Shown here: one piece after another, positions 23,887 to 32,807 of the stretch
How the letters are laid out: each line of letters opens with the position of its first letter
Numbering within the stretch: position 1 is the stretch's first letter
Assembly: GCF_030929615.1 (NCBI RefSeq)
Contig: NZ_JAVFVU010000004.1
Span: 270,394 to 334,393, forward strand
From: Dyadobacter sp. LHD-138
GTDB lineage: Bacteria; Bacteroidota; Bacteroidia; Cytophagales; Spirosomataceae
Direction: 5' to 3'
Length of the DNA stretch: 64,000 bases
Notes under the pieces: generated by a model
Seen by the model: only the letters and a program-made list of their open reading frames with translations
Told to the model about the DNA's origin: nothing
The model's database searches: none
Position numbers and translations under genes: made by a program

Positions 23887-23921
23887 AAAAAGGGTACGGG
23901 CCATTCAAAGTATCCTTTTTT
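23887..23921. terminator. shared terminator of convergent genes
   Basis: AAAAAGGGTAC (23887-23897) pairs with GTATCCTTTTT (23910-23920), with one G-U pair and flanking A and T runs. The loop contains the stop codon of the minus-strand esterase gene, so the hairpin overlaps its 3' end. Confidence 0.6.
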
Positions 23922-24657
23922 CAATTGCCTTTCCCCAGTATTTCCCCAGAACAACAACACCTGCTTCATTCGGGTGAAGATAGAATGTTCCCTGCTGACC
24001 TTTTTCCGGTTTTAACAATTGGAGATAATGCTTTTTGAAATATTTAAAAGCCTTCGTATCGCCTTTGAAGACGCGCCCCGGATCCGAAATTCCATAGCCT
24101 GAAATCATATTATCAATTTCAGGAATATAACTTTCCAGTCGCTCCAAACCTTCTGTAAGGTATTTAGAGCTGTTGTAGGTATTGGTACTATACCAGATCG
24201 GATGATGAACAATTACCTTGCTGTCGGGATATTTTTTAAGCACTTCCGTAATAATGGTTTGCATATTTTTCCGGTAGGCATCCCTGGACACTGGAGCACC
24301 ATTCGGCCCTAGTATTGCGCTATCATTCGTCCCGAGTTTTATGGAGAAAAGCAGTTGATGATCTTTTTTAAGATATAAACTGTCCGCTGCCTCCGTTACC
24401 TTGGCAAAAAACTTTCCGGTACCCGGCAGCCAGTCCAGCGTAGTGGAACCGCTTTTTCCCAGATTGGCAAACAGAATTTCCTGCACTCCTTTTTGTCCCT
24501 TCAAATAGTCAACGGCATGTGTGGGTGGCGGAAAACCATTGGGGCCACCTTTACCCTGGGTGATGCTGTTGCCGATGAAGACGATGGAGAGGTTGGTTTT
24601 CTGGGCCTGGGCGTGAATAGTTATTAGTAGGAAAACGATGACGGCTTTGATTTTCAT
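23905..24657 (-). CDS. secreted SGNH/GDSL-type hydrolase
   Basis: 250 residues with a signal peptide (MKIKAVIVFLLITIHAQAQ). SGNH blocks: IVFIGNSITQG (Ser), NLGKSGST (Gly), KLGTNDS (Asn) and LHPNEAGV (Asp/His block, here His with Asn at the Asp position). Such enzymes deacylate carbohydrates or lipids in the periplasm; sialate or xylan acetyl esterases are close relatives. The stop is inside the shared terminator. Confidence 0.9.
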   Translation of the reverse strand: MKIKAVIVFLLITIHAQAQKTNLSIVFIGNSITQGKGGPNGFPPPTHAVDYLKGQKGVQEILFANLGKSGSTTLDWLPGTGKFFAKVTEAADSLYLKKDHQLLFSIKLGTNDSAILGPNGAPVSRDAYRKNMQTIITEVLKKYPDSKVIVHHPIWYSTNTYNSSKYLTEGLERLESYIPEIDNMISGYGISDPGRVFKGDTKAFKYFKKHYLQLLKPEKGQQGTFYLHPNEAGVVVLGKYWGKAIEKRIL

Positions 24658-24817
24658 AGAAAAGAAATTAAGGTTCCAAAGAGCGATTTACTTTTTATTG
24701 CAATATTTATTCATTTTCAACTTCACTGACACCTCTTCTCCAATTATCCCCCAAAAAACTTCTCTCGGCAAATTCTCTATATTCGAGATTGAAGACGTCG
24801 TTCAAAGTAATATCTCG

Positions 24818-24922
24818 TAAGTAGTAGTGAAAAATTAGTTTATATTATTGATTTTTATAATAAGCTATTAATCATCCGGTTACTGCGCTAGTCGCATATA
24901 GCTAATTACCAACGACTACTTA
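24818..24922. repeat. 105-bp palindromic element, copy 1
   Basis: Begins TAAGTAGT and ends ACTACTTA, imperfect terminal inverted repeats of about 20 bp that end in ATTAG/CTAAT. It is the same length as, and differs at about ten positions from, the copy at 34442-34546. It lies in a 371-bp gap between two leftward genes and has no coding capacity. It resembles a MITE or a REP-type element mobilised in trans. Confidence 0.75.
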
Positions 24923-25028
24923 TGGTTATTTCTTCAAGCCGTTGTTTTGTTGTGAAAATATCAACTTTTCGTAAATTTATTTGAAATAAGATGACGGAAC
25001 GGGTTGCAAATTAAGAGTAAATCAATGA

Positions 25029-25550
25029 TCAATCCCCCAACGCCCAACGCACATGCCCCAAATGATGCTGCACATGCCAGGCCGAAATGGCAAGCGCGTC
25101 TTTTTGGGTAAACCAGATTTTTCTTACAGGATGGTAGTAACGGATCGCCAGTTGGTCTTCGGTCAGCGTGCGGGCCAGGAACATGTAGCGGGTGGTAATG
25201 GCTTCAAAAGTCAACAGGGAATCAGTGACAGGGGCGGTGAGCGAATCGGTTGTGGCTGACCATGCGTTCATGTTGATCAGTGCCATCTCGTCGTTATCCG
25301 GTTCGGTGATTGCCTTTTTCATCCGGAAATAATGCAGATACTGGATGTCGCTGATGTGGTGGACAATTTGCCGGATATTCCAGCTGTCTTCACGATACGT
25401 TTTGGCGAGTTCTTCGTTCGACAGATTTTCTACCAGCTTACGAAGTTGGGCAGGGGTATTTTCTATGGTCTGAATAAAGGAATGCAGGTCCTCCGCGGAA
25501 TAGCTTTCCTGTGGAATAAAGGGGCCAATAGGGAATTTACGGTCAGTCAT
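25029..25550 (-). CDS. DinB-like / YfiT-type putative metal-dependent hydrolase
   Basis: 173 residues from the ATG at 25550 (MTDRKFPIGPF). The start at 25589 would add 13 unlikely residues. YfiT/BstA-type DinB_2 features: KFPIGPF near the start, WNIRQIVHHISDIQ and AWHVQHHLGHVRWAL, whose His residues form the three-His metal site of the four-helix bundle. These are bacillithiol-S-transferase relatives; the thiol used in this group is unclear. Confidence 0.85.
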   Translation of the reverse strand: MTDRKFPIGPFIPQESYSAEDLHSFIQTIENTPAQLRKLVENLSNEELAKTYREDSWNIRQIVHHISDIQYLHYFRMKKAITEPDNDEMALINMNAWSATTDSLTAPVTDSLLTFEAITTRYMFLARTLTEDQLAIRYYHPVRKIWFTQKDALAISAWHVQHHLGHVRWALGD

Positions 25551-25723
25551 AAGGATTCGGAATGAGGTTTTAAGCATTGTAACCGGCAATAAGTGAATCG
25601 CCCGTTTCCAAAGTTAATAATCCTGTTGTTCTTTTTTGCAAAAACAAAGAGGCTGAAAAGTAAAAGATTCCAGGCCAAGCGACCCGGAATCTATAACTAC
25701 CTAACTCCAATAACTATCTTACT

Positions 25724-26218
25724 TTATCCTGCACCCAGATATTCGATGGCCAGGCTCTGTTCCGTCTCTCTGACGCGTCTTCGGGCAATGGGAATCTGCA
25801 AACCACTGCTCAGGAGAAGTCTGTCGGATTCCAGACGTGAAACCACGTGATCAGGATTGACCGTGTAGGATTTATGCACCCGCAGAAAACCCGCATCCAG
25901 CATTTGAAGCAGTGTTTTCATCGTTTTTGAAATAAGGTATCGTTTGCCCTGAGTGGTGTAGACAAAGGTATAATTTCCGTCCCCTTGCATGTGGGTGATT
26001 TCGTGCGCTTCAAGCCAGAATACCCGGCTTGCCAGGTGAACGGTAACAACGTTTCTGCGTTTTTTTCTCGTCCGGCGCACTACGCCGGGAAAAGTATGAC
26101 TGGTTGATGTTTTCAATTTAAAAAGAGATTTGGGATAAGCTGAAACTATATTCAAGTGTAGATACCTATTTTCAAAGAGCCGACCACTGACAGTTGACCG
26201 CCGATTGCCGACCGCCAA
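25724..26218 (-). CDS. LytTR-domain DNA-binding protein without receiver domain
   Basis: Up to 164 residues; the true start is uncertain because the first about 45 residues look non-coding and no internal ATG precedes the domain. The LytTR domain is clear: VTVHLASRVFWLEAHEITHMQ, GNYTFVYT, RVHKSYTVNPDHV and IPIARRR. It is the last gene of the lipoprotein operon, 4 bp after the 27-kDa lipoprotein gene. A LytTR protein without receiver may bind DNA constitutively or respond to a partner protein. Confidence 0.75.
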   Translation of the reverse strand: MAVGNRRSTVSGRLFENRYLHLNIVSAYPKSLFKLKTSTSHTFPGVVRRTRKKRRNVVTVHLASRVFWLEAHEITHMQGDGNYTFVYTTQGKRYLISKTMKTLLQMLDAGFLRVHKSYTVNPDHVVSRLESDRLLLSSGLQIPIARRRVRETEQSLAIEYLGAG

Positions 26219-26222
26219 AATG

Positions 26223-27056
26223 CTAGTCTATTTTCTGAAGAACCGTTGTTGAGGTTGGTGTCGATAATACATCACTTTCAATGGATTTGACAATACCCAC
26301 GCCAGGAGCCGTCCATTCGGCGATGTTCCTGTATTCGTTCGATTGTTCGTCCAGTTCGCCGTTCTGGAAAATTTTCGTGATCATCGTATAACTGTATTCC
26401 CATTTGCTGCAACTGAAAGTACCGGCCGGGGTGGTCACGTCTTCCACCTTAGTTACCTTGCCGTCGTCATAGGTAAGGGTGGATTCCAGTTCCGTTTTCA
26501 TTTTCTGCCCGTCTTCGTCGGTGAATTCGAGTTTTACAACCAATTTTATTGGCTCTCCCTTAAACTTAAGCTGACTGTTAACAGCGGCTTTATTATCCAG
26601 AAGCTGATAATGCGGGAACCCCGTGATTTTGACATCCTTAACATATTCGCTTCCCTGGAGTTCGGATAGAATATTTGCATAAGCTGCCGGCAGGGATATC
26701 TCGTTGGTTGTGACGCCGTTCTGGCTGTATGATTTCATGATCAGCACCGATTCACCGTCTTCGCCCGATATTTTATTTTCAACCGTGTATACGACGATGC
26801 CCGTCGAATCCTTGACGCTCTTTACATGCGTTACCTGTTTAGAAACCGTACCATCTTCTTCCGAGATTTTATACGTATACGTTTTCCCTTTTGTAGGGAT
26901 AATGGCGGTTGGGTCGGGTTTAGGATCACCGTCACCGATAATTTTGTCGTCGTCTTTACAGCTGATCTGCGTAAACATGCTGGCAGCGGCCAGACATGTA
27001 AAAACTGCTTTCTGCGCGGATGGGAGGATTGATTTCATTTTTACTTTGTTTAACAT
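26223..27056 (-). CDS. surface or periplasmic lipoprotein, unknown function
   Basis: 277 residues with a type II signal peptide and lipobox (TQISC), followed by KDDDK, an acidic stretch like the lipoprotein export signal of Bacteroidota that sends proteins to the cell surface. The rest is beta-rich with KTYTYKISEEDG and TPAGTFSCSKWEY, similar to DUF3108-like or other beta-sandwich lipoproteins. It is operon-linked to a LytTR protein, a membrane protein and a PKD lipoprotein. Confidence 0.8.
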   Translation of the reverse strand: MLNKVKMKSILPSAQKAVFTCLAAASMFTQISCKDDDKIIGDGDPKPDPTAIIPTKGKTYTYKISEEDGTVSKQVTHVKSVKDSTGIVVYTVENKISGEDGESVLIMKSYSQNGVTTNEISLPAAYANILSELQGSEYVKDVKITGFPHYQLLDNKAAVNSQLKFKGEPIKLVVKLEFTDEDGQKMKTELESTLTYDDGKVTKVEDVTTPAGTFSCSKWEYSYTMITKIFQNGELDEQSNEYRNIAEWTAPGVGIVKSIESDVLSTPTSTTVLQKID

Positions 27057-27161
27057 GGCTATGGAAATTAGAAATGAATAAAAAAATAAGACTATTGTGT
27101 GTGCGGTTTGGAAATCCGGACCGGAGAATTTTAATTTTAACGATATTGGATATACGTTAAT

Positions 27162-27653
27162 TCAGGCGTGATGCATTTCCATCCGGATCATCATATGCAG
27201 GATCAGGAAAATGAACCCGCTGATCGACAGGCAACCGCGGATGAAAATAAATTTCAGCCACTTTTTCTGGATTCGTATGGCTTGCCCGCCCGACTCTGTC
27301 ACCACATTGTGTATGGTCCTGTTCAGTGGAATACTGACTTTGACCGCAAGGATCAGATCCGTTGCCAGCAGCACAAACGAAAGGACGAGCAGGCCATAAC
27401 CCCAAACATCCGGAGCCCTGTCTATGATCAGCAGCCAGATCAGCATCATTAAAAATCCCCCCGGATAGAGGATTTTTAATGGTGCTTCAATGACATGATC
27501 AATGGATTTTCTGATTTCAATGAAGTTTTTCGAAGGCAGGTTCTGCAAAACTTTGTGAAATGAAAGCAGGTAGAATCCGCCTTGTGAAGCGAGCATGAAA
27601 TACACCAGCACGCTGAATAACCTGAACAAGAAGAAAATGTCTAAGAATTTCAT
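27162..27653 (-). CDS. four-helix membrane protein
   Basis: 163 residues, four hydrophobic segments (residues about 4-28, 62-78, 83-104, 130-155) joined by short charged loops, including RKSIDHVIEAPLKILYPGG. The layout resembles DUF1772/anthrone-oxygenase-like membrane proteins but I see no decisive motif. It starts 25 bp after the PKD lipoprotein gene, so they are likely co-transcribed. Confidence 0.75.
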   Translation of the reverse strand: MKFLDIFFLFRLFSVLVYFMLASQGGFYLLSFHKVLQNLPSKNFIEIRKSIDHVIEAPLKILYPGGFLMMLIWLLIIDRAPDVWGYGLLVLSFVLLATDLILAVKVSIPLNRTIHNVVTESGGQAIRIQKKWLKFIFIRGCLSISGFIFLILHMMIRMEMHHA

Positions 27654-27678
27654 CTGAGTCCGCAGTTGGTTGTTATGA

Positions 27679-29142
27679 TTATTTCTCTTTCAGGAAATTG
27701 CCACCCGGGTTATCCCTAAACGTGTTGATCGTTTCGATATCGGCATTCACCTGGGCTTGATAGTTGACAAACACACCATAACCACCGCTGTTCGAAATCG
27801 AAGAATTTTTGATATCCAGTCGCGCATTTGTCCCATAAACCGCAATATTCGCCTTCTTGCCGGACACGATCGGGGCGCTGCCGCCACCGCTGATATCCAC
27901 ATATTCAAAAGCACTCTCCGGACTGGTCGAATTCGTGATGAGCCCTCTCCAGTAGCCCTGGTTGGCCGATACGCCTTTGATCACAATCCTGGATTCTTTC
28001 GTCCCTTTTGCATTCAGATAGCCTTTGCTTTCGATATAAATGGTCAGATCGCGGGCCACTTCAACCGTAGTTCCTGGAACGAGCTTCCAGGCGCCCTGCA
28101 CCGTGAGGTTTCCGATAAGACGATAAGGCGTGTGGTCCTTGAAACCTTTCCACACCGTTTCTGTGGTTGTAGTTGCTGTTAACGAGGATTTTATGATTTC
28201 GATTACGTTGCGGCCGTTTCCACCCGTGAAAGCAGAATTTTCATCCAGGGCTTTTACCAGCTCGGCATCCAGCAAAACGGGCGCTTCGGTGTTGTTTTTA
28301 AAGGTATTGTTTTCAAAACCGCGGAAAGAAGTGCCATATTCGGCATGCAGGCCAAAACCGTCGTTGTTAGAAAAAAGGATATGTTTCAGAGAAATCTGTG
28401 AACCGTTGCCTAAAAGCGCGAATCCAGCTTTAATTGTGCTGATCAAAGGTTTGCTGCCTGCGTCTGTTATCTCGGCATGTTCCATTTCGTTGGCGTTGCT
28501 TGCGGAGCGCATGACAATACCGGACCAGTATCCCTTTCCGTTCTCAACGCCACGGAAACCTATTTTTTTGTCCGCTGTGCCCTTGGCGATCAAAATACCA
28601 CCGTTGTCATTGATTTCCAGTCGGGTATCGCGGGAAAAGGCGATTACAACACCCGGATCAATGATTAGTTCAGCGGTTACGGCAATGTGCTTTTTTACGA
28701 TGTAATCAGGCAAATTTGGGTTGGAAACACGGTTTTTGAGCACTGTTTTAACCGTGATGGCTCCATCAAGCAGGAGCGGTTCGGCGGCGCTGGCCATGAT
28801 TAAAACTTTGTCCTTACTTTCACCGCTGGCATTGCTGATTGTTAGTTCGGCTTCGTATTCTCCCGTTTCATCGGGTACGAAAGTGGCCTTCTCTGTATCC
28901 GAAGTACTCAGCAAAGCGGAGCTGCCGGCCGGTCTTTTGGTCAGGGACCATTTAAAACTGAAAGTTTTCTTTTCACTGTCGCTGGAACCTGTGCCGTCCA
29001 GGGTAACACGTGATCCAATTTCGACCTGCTGGTCGGCGCCGGCGTTTGCGGTAAGGGAATTTGGTTCTACTTCGTCATCGGTACAACTTGAGAAAAGAAA
29101 AACCACAGAAGATAATGCGACTACTAATTTTTTATTAAACAT
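27679..29142 (-). CDS. PKD-domain lipoprotein with right-handed beta-helix
   Basis: 487 residues with lipobox FSSC then TDDEVEP (surface-export-like). A PKD/REJ-type domain follows (about residues 30-115): TANAGADQQVEIGSRVTLDG, GSSDSE, and FKWSLTKRPAGSS. The C-terminal about 350 residues contain repeated parallel-beta-helix turns (GILIAKGTADKKIGFRG and GYLNAKGTKESRIVIKG are two matching units, about 200 residues apart). A surface adhesin or glycan-binding role is plausible. It heads an operon; LytTR-like direct repeats lie about 150 bp upstream. Confidence 0.85.
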   Translation of the reverse strand: MFNKKLVVALSSVVFLFSSCTDDEVEPNSLTANAGADQQVEIGSRVTLDGTGSSDSEKKTFSFKWSLTKRPAGSSALLSTSDTEKATFVPDETGEYEAELTISNASGESKDKVLIMASAAEPLLLDGAITVKTVLKNRVSNPNLPDYIVKKHIAVTAELIIDPGVVIAFSRDTRLEINDNGGILIAKGTADKKIGFRGVENGKGYWSGIVMRSASNANEMEHAEITDAGSKPLISTIKAGFALLGNGSQISLKHILFSNNDGFGLHAEYGTSFRGFENNTFKNNTEAPVLLDAELVKALDENSAFTGGNGRNVIEIIKSSLTATTTTETVWKGFKDHTPYRLIGNLTVQGAWKLVPGTTVEVARDLTIYIESKGYLNAKGTKESRIVIKGVSANQGYWRGLITNSTSPESAFEYVDISGGGSAPIVSGKKANIAVYGTNARLDIKNSSISNSGGYGVFVNYQAQVNADIETINTFRDNPGGNFLKEK

Positions 29143-29438
29143 GGCTAAAAATTGTGATAGATAGAAAAACTCTATCTGATTTGATTGGAAAATTGAATTT
29201 TGGAGATGATAAACATCCCCAGGCGGTAATCTTATTTTTTTGCAATTTTAGAGTAAAAAAATGAGTCAGAAGCAGGAAGTCACAGGTGTGTCGACGAACA
29301 ACGGTTTTTGTCGACCAACGGTTGACAAACGGAGACAAATGTGTTTGCTACAATCGTAGCCCGCTTCAAACCCATCGGAGCGGCAGAGTCGTAGTGATTA
29401 GCTGCGGAATGAGAATTTTTTACTGCGTTGTAAATTCG
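29143..29438. other. intergenic between the lipoprotein operon and the repeat element
   Basis: No gene. Holds the direct repeats at 29290-29330 and further short repeats. Nothing else is recognised here. Confidence 0.35.
29290..29330. promoter_or_regulatory. direct repeats, candidate LytTR operator for the lipoprotein operon
   Basis: GTCGACGAAC (29290-29299), GTCGACCAAC (29310-29319) and GTTGACAAAC (29321-29330). The first two start 20 bp apart, two helical turns, typical of LytTR tandem sites. A matching pair precedes the LytS-type kinase gene at 31522-31552. Located about 150-190 bp upstream of the PKD lipoprotein start. Confidence 0.4.
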
Positions 29439-29550
29439 ATTTTTGAAATGGTTATGTCACCCTTGCAGGGTTATGGTCTGAATGTTGCTCGCATTTTCTA
29501 CAATACTATCATCCCTTTAGGATTGTCAATAGGCTCAAACAACTTCATTG
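29439..29550. repeat. REP-like repeat, copy A
   Basis: About 112 bp, similar along its length to 34986-35098. It holds two small hairpins, CACCCTTGCAGGGT and ATCCCTTTAGGAT, around a conserved core GCATTTTCTACAATACTATC. The second hairpin differs between copies in a way that partly keeps its pairing. It lies in the gap downstream of the leftward LytTR regulator gene. Confidence 0.6.
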
Positions 29551-29641
29551 AAAAAAAGCGAGAAGGGAGGGATCTCTCAGGCAATTAACAAATCCTGTCG
29601 CCGCAAGTGGTGCCTGGAAGGTGTTTTAGATACGGCTATTG

Positions 29642-30364
29642 TTAATAAACCATTTTAAATCTGCGCTGGCAATCGCTTTTGTAGTTGCGGCCAATGGGCA
29701 GTTCTTTTCCGGCAATGTCCACTGCATGCGAGTGATAACCTTCTATTTTGGCAACAGAAACGATAAAAGACCGGTGGATTCTGATAAAATCGTCTTCGGG
29801 AAGCAGTTCTTCGAGCATGCTGATTTTCTGTTTGGAAATCAGAACTTTGTCTTTTAAAACGACTTTGATATAATCTCTGAGGCTTTCAATCCAGAAAATT
29901 TCGTTGACGTTAACCTTTACCATTTTTCGGTCTACCTTAAGATAAAGGAAAACGTCCTTATTGCTCAGCGCCGGTTTTTCAGCAATTCCAATCTGCCGAC
30001 TGCCAACTTCAAAAATGGTAAATACCTTATCCATGGCCCGTAGGAATCTGTCAAAAGGGACTGGTTTGAGCAGATAATCAATGGCATTCAGGTCAAATCC
30101 TTCAACGGCATAATCCTGATAGGCAGTGGTGAAAATCACTTTGGGCGGGTTTTTAAGACTTCTCAATAAATCGGTTCCTTTCAGTCCTGGCATTTTTATA
30201 TCCAGAAACATGAGGTCAACTTTTTGCTGCTGCAACGTATGAAATGCCTGGATCGCGTTTCCACATTTGGCAACGACTTCAATCTCACTAAAATTTTCGA
30301 GGTATTTCACCAATACTTCGATGGCATGCGGTTCATCATCTACCAAAATTGTTTTCAATTTCAT
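29642..30364 (-). CDS. LytTR-family response regulator
   Basis: 240 residues. Receiver domain with DDEPHA near the start, phospho-acceptor Asp55 in LMFLDIKMPG and the Lys of LLKPV; LytTR domain from about residue 140 with IFWIESLRDYIKV, RIHRSFIVSVAKIEGY and LPIGRNYK. Partner of the kinase just upstream: the ATG at 30364 overlaps the kinase TGA (ATGA). Likely targets, by repeat matching, are its own operon and the lipoprotein operon at 29142. Confidence 0.93.
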   Translation of the reverse strand: MKLKTILVDDEPHAIEVLVKYLENFSEIEVVAKCGNAIQAFHTLQQQKVDLMFLDIKMPGLKGTDLLRSLKNPPKVIFTTAYQDYAVEGFDLNAIDYLLKPVPFDRFLRAMDKVFTIFEVGSRQIGIAEKPALSNKDVFLYLKVDRKMVKVNVNEIFWIESLRDYIKVVLKDKVLISKQKISMLEELLPEDDFIRIHRSFIVSVAKIEGYHSHAVDIAGKELPIGRNYKSDCQRRFKMVY

Positions 30365-31470
30365 ATCTCTCCTATTTTCAGTCGTTTATCCAGATTTATT
30401 TCTAAAATTACAGCGTAAATATCTTCTTCTTCCAGAATCCTGAGCTGATGTGCGGAAGGATAGAGAATTTCCAGTCGTTTTCTGACATTGGCAAGTCCGA
30501 TCCTTGAATGATTTTTCTCCTGATCGGGTTTGGCAGGCTGGTCCGGTTTGCTGTTTGATATTTTAAATTTTAGCGTATCGTTGCGCACCTGTAAATCCAT
30601 ATTGATCCATGCATCCCCGATTTTCTCGCTCGTTCCGTGTTTAAAAGCATTTTCTACGAGTGGCAATATCAGCAGCGGAACAATGCTGTGACCGGGTTCC
30701 ATGCCTTTGATGCTGAAATTAAGGTCAAGGCGCTCTTCGTAGCGGATCTTTTCCAGCGCAATGTAGTTTTCAACAATTTCAACATCTCTTTTAAGATCGA
30801 CGACATCGGCATTGGCTTCGTACAGCATGTAACGCAGGATCTCGGATAGCCCGATCACGACGGACGGCGAGCGGGGCGACTGGCATAATGTTAACGCATA
30901 GAGATTATTGAGCGTATTGAAAAGGAAATGCGGGTGCAGCTGCCCTTTCAATAAAATCAGTTCTGCTTCCAGCGCGGCTTGTTGTTTTTCGTACCACATT
31001 TTGAAAAATTTTATGGCAACTGCAATCCAGACGACGAAATTTGCCTGTTCGAAAGCATTTATTATGTATGTGTATTTAAGTAGCTGCTCGGTAAATGTGC
31101 CATCCAGTTTGTGCCAGACAAATGTTTTATCCTGTTTTTTAATCGTTTTATAAATCATGGGATCCGCAAAAAGAATTTCCAGCAACCGGAAACACAGGGC
31201 GGCCAGAAATATACATAGCACCAGAGAAACAAAGAACCTGAAATACCGTCCCGTGAATAAATACCGGGGCATGACCACATAGGCTATCATATAAAAATAC
31301 AGCATGTGCAACGGCATGAAAATGAGTATCATCCGAACAGCAGACCAGTATCCCGGCAGCCCGACACCATAGATCATCGCCAGGATCAGTAACACAACAA
31401 CCCAGAATGCACCATGCTGAATGATTCTTTCAGATCTTAATTTCAGAATCAGAGGGGCGTTAAACTTCAT
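30361..31470 (-). CDS. LytS/YehU-type sensor histidine kinase
   Basis: 369 residues. Four membrane helices in the first about 155 residues, a short coiled segment (EKQQAALEAELILLK), then the His_kinase box QLHPHFLFNTLNNLY with His181, and a C-terminal ATPase domain (PLLILPLVENAFKHG as N box, RIGLANVRKRLEILYP as G box). No periplasmic sensor domain, so the signal is probably sensed in the membrane. Coupled to the LytTR regulator. Direct repeats at 31522-31552 lie 50-80 bp upstream. Confidence 0.93.
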   Translation of the reverse strand: MKFNAPLILKLRSERIIQHGAFWVVVLLILAMIYGVGLPGYWSAVRMILIFMPLHMLYFYMIAYVVMPRYLFTGRYFRFFVSLVLCIFLAALCFRLLEILFADPMIYKTIKKQDKTFVWHKLDGTFTEQLLKYTYIINAFEQANFVVWIAVAIKFFKMWYEKQQAALEAELILLKGQLHPHFLFNTLNNLYALTLCQSPRSPSVVIGLSEILRYMLYEANADVVDLKRDVEIVENYIALEKIRYEERLDLNFSIKGMEPGHSIVPLLILPLVENAFKHGTSEKIGDAWINMDLQVRNDTLKFKISNSKPDQPAKPDQEKNHSRIGLANVRKRLEILYPSAHQLRILEEEDIYAVILEINLDKRLKIGEI

Positions 31471-31521
31471 AGATCAAATATAATTAAAAGCGGAATGTAG
31501 TCTGTTTGCCGGTTAGTATTC

Positions 31522-31552
31522 ATCGACAAAAGGAGTAATGCCGTCGACAAAC
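31522..31552. promoter_or_regulatory. direct repeats, candidate autoregulatory LytTR operator
   Basis: ATCGACAAAA (31522-31531) and GTCGACAAAC (31543-31552), 21 bp start to start. They share the TCGACnAA core with the repeats before the lipoprotein operon. Position fits autoregulation of the kinase-regulator pair. Confidence 0.4.
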
Positions 31553-31654
31553 TGCACGGTTGGGGCGTGTTGATTTTTTTCAATAACTGGTTCATGTCGC
31601 GTTTTCACCCTTAGGTGGTCTTTTTTACACCGTTTCTGTTTAAATGTGTGGCAT

Positions 31655-31662
31655 TACATTTG
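31655..31662 (+). promoter_or_regulatory. -7 box TACATTTG upstream of the PhnB-like gene
   Basis: A full TAnnTTTG match 37 bp before the start. The -33 region is only approximate (TTTC about 18 bp upstream). Confidence 0.35.
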
Positions 31663-31698
31663 TTGTATAAATAAAAGAAAAAACTAAACGATATCTTT

Positions 31699-32115
31699 AT
31701 GTCACGTATCAACTCTTTTTTAACGTTTAATGGTCAGTGCCGCGAGGCGATGACATTTTACCAGGATAGCCTCGGTGGAGAACTGGTGCTGCAAACTGTA
31801 GGCGAGTCTCCAATGGCGGGACAATTTCCGGAATTTATGCAAAATCTGATTTTGCATTCAACTCTGGCCAAGGATGATCTGATTCTGATGGCCTCTGATC
31901 TGGGTGAGCAAGAAGGTTTGGTCGGGGGGAACATGGTCAGCATGTCGATTACCTGCGATAGTGAAGCGCAGACTTATGCTTATTATGAAAATTTGTCGGC
32001 AGGCGGAAAACCAACACATCCGGTACATGCATTTTTTGCTGGATTAATGGGCAGATTAACCGATAAATACGGCCTGAACTGGATGTTTTATTACGATAGA
32101 ACGGGGGAGCGCTGA
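31699..32115 (+). CDS. PhnB-like VOC family protein
   Basis: 138 residues with the PhnB/3-demethylubiquinone-methyltransferase-like VOC layout: FLTFNGQCREAMTFYQDSLGGEL, then ILHSTLAKDDLILMASD, SMSITCDSE and a C-terminal GLMGRLTDKYGLNWMFYYD. Cytoplasmic; the ligand is unknown. First of four rightward genes (VOC, SRPBCC, VOC, DoxX) that often occur together in Bacteroidota, each with its own promoter signal. Confidence 0.9.
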   Translation: MSRINSFLTFNGQCREAMTFYQDSLGGELVLQTVGESPMAGQFPEFMQNLILHSTLAKDDLILMASDLGEQEGLVGGNMVSMSITCDSEAQTYAYYENLSAGGKPTHPVHAFFAGLMGRLTDKYGLNWMFYYDRTGER

Positions 32116-32176
32116 TTAAACCGGTGATTAGGCGGATGGCGCAATCAACCCCTTAAATTGCCGTATTTGCCCCCCG

Positions 32177-32204
32177 TTGGATTTAATCAAGCACTGTACA
32201 TTTG
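32177..32204 (+). promoter_or_regulatory. promoter of the SRPBCC gene
   Basis: TTG at 32177-32179, 17 bp, TACATTTG at 32197-32204: a full match to the Bacteroidota consensus, 31 bp before the ATG. Confidence 0.45.
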
Positions 32205-32235
32205 TATCATCACTTACAACCTAAATCATTGAACA

Positions 32236-32766
32236 ATGAATATCCTGAAAGTAATCGTACTCGGAATCGTTGCCATTATCGGACTGGTTCTCATTACCGC
32301 TTTATTTGTAAAAAAAGAGTACAGCATTGAAAGAGAGGTCATCATCAGTAAACCTAATGCTGAGGTTTTTAACTACATCAAATTCATAAAAAATCAGGAT
32401 CACTATAACAAGTGGGTCATGATGGACCCGAATATGAAAAAGAATTTTAAAGGGACAGACGGGACGGTGGGGTTTGTGTATGCCTGGGATGGAAACGATA
32501 AGGCAGGGAAAGGGGAGCAGGAAATTACAAAAATAGATGAAGGAAATGAGCTGGATCTGGAAATACGGTTTATCAAACCTTTTGAAGGTATAGCCCACGC
32601 ACGAATGACGACAAAACCGGCGACCGAAGGTCAAACCCGCGTAACCTGGTCGATGGCCGGAGCAAGCAAATATCCAATGAATATTACCAACCTGTTTATT
32701 GACAGTATGCTGGGAAAAGACCTGCAGGCCAGTCTCGTCGATTTGAAAAATAACCTTGAAAAATAA
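32236..32766 (+). CDS. SRPBCC / polyketide-cyclase-like protein with N-terminal membrane anchor
   Basis: 176 residues. One N-terminal hydrophobic helix (about residues 4-25), then a START/SRPBCC fold: YSIEREVIISKPNAEVFNYI, a loop with WVMMDPNMKKNFKGTDG, ITKIDEGNELDLEI and a final amphipathic helix LQASLVDLKNNLEK. Proteins of this type bind hydrophobic ligands; this one is probably tethered to the inner membrane. Confidence 0.9.
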   Translation: MNILKVIVLGIVAIIGLVLITALFVKKEYSIEREVIISKPNAEVFNYIKFIKNQDHYNKWVMMDPNMKKNFKGTDGTVGFVYAWDGNDKAGKGEQEITKIDEGNELDLEIRFIKPFEGIAHARMTTKPATEGQTRVTWSMAGASKYPMNITNLFIDSMLGKDLQASLVDLKNNLEK

Positions 32767-32807
32767 AATAACTACTTTCTTATTATCCAAACCTTACAAG
32801 CAAAATT

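Noticed and set aside
26170..26220. Short GACC/GCCGA-type repeats before the LytTR-only gene
   Set aside because: Low-complexity runs too short to support a repeat array or CRISPR.
27157..29164. Several long plus-strand frames opposite the lipoprotein genes
   Set aside because: They mirror clear minus-strand genes with signal peptides and domains; composition of the plus frames is not protein-like.
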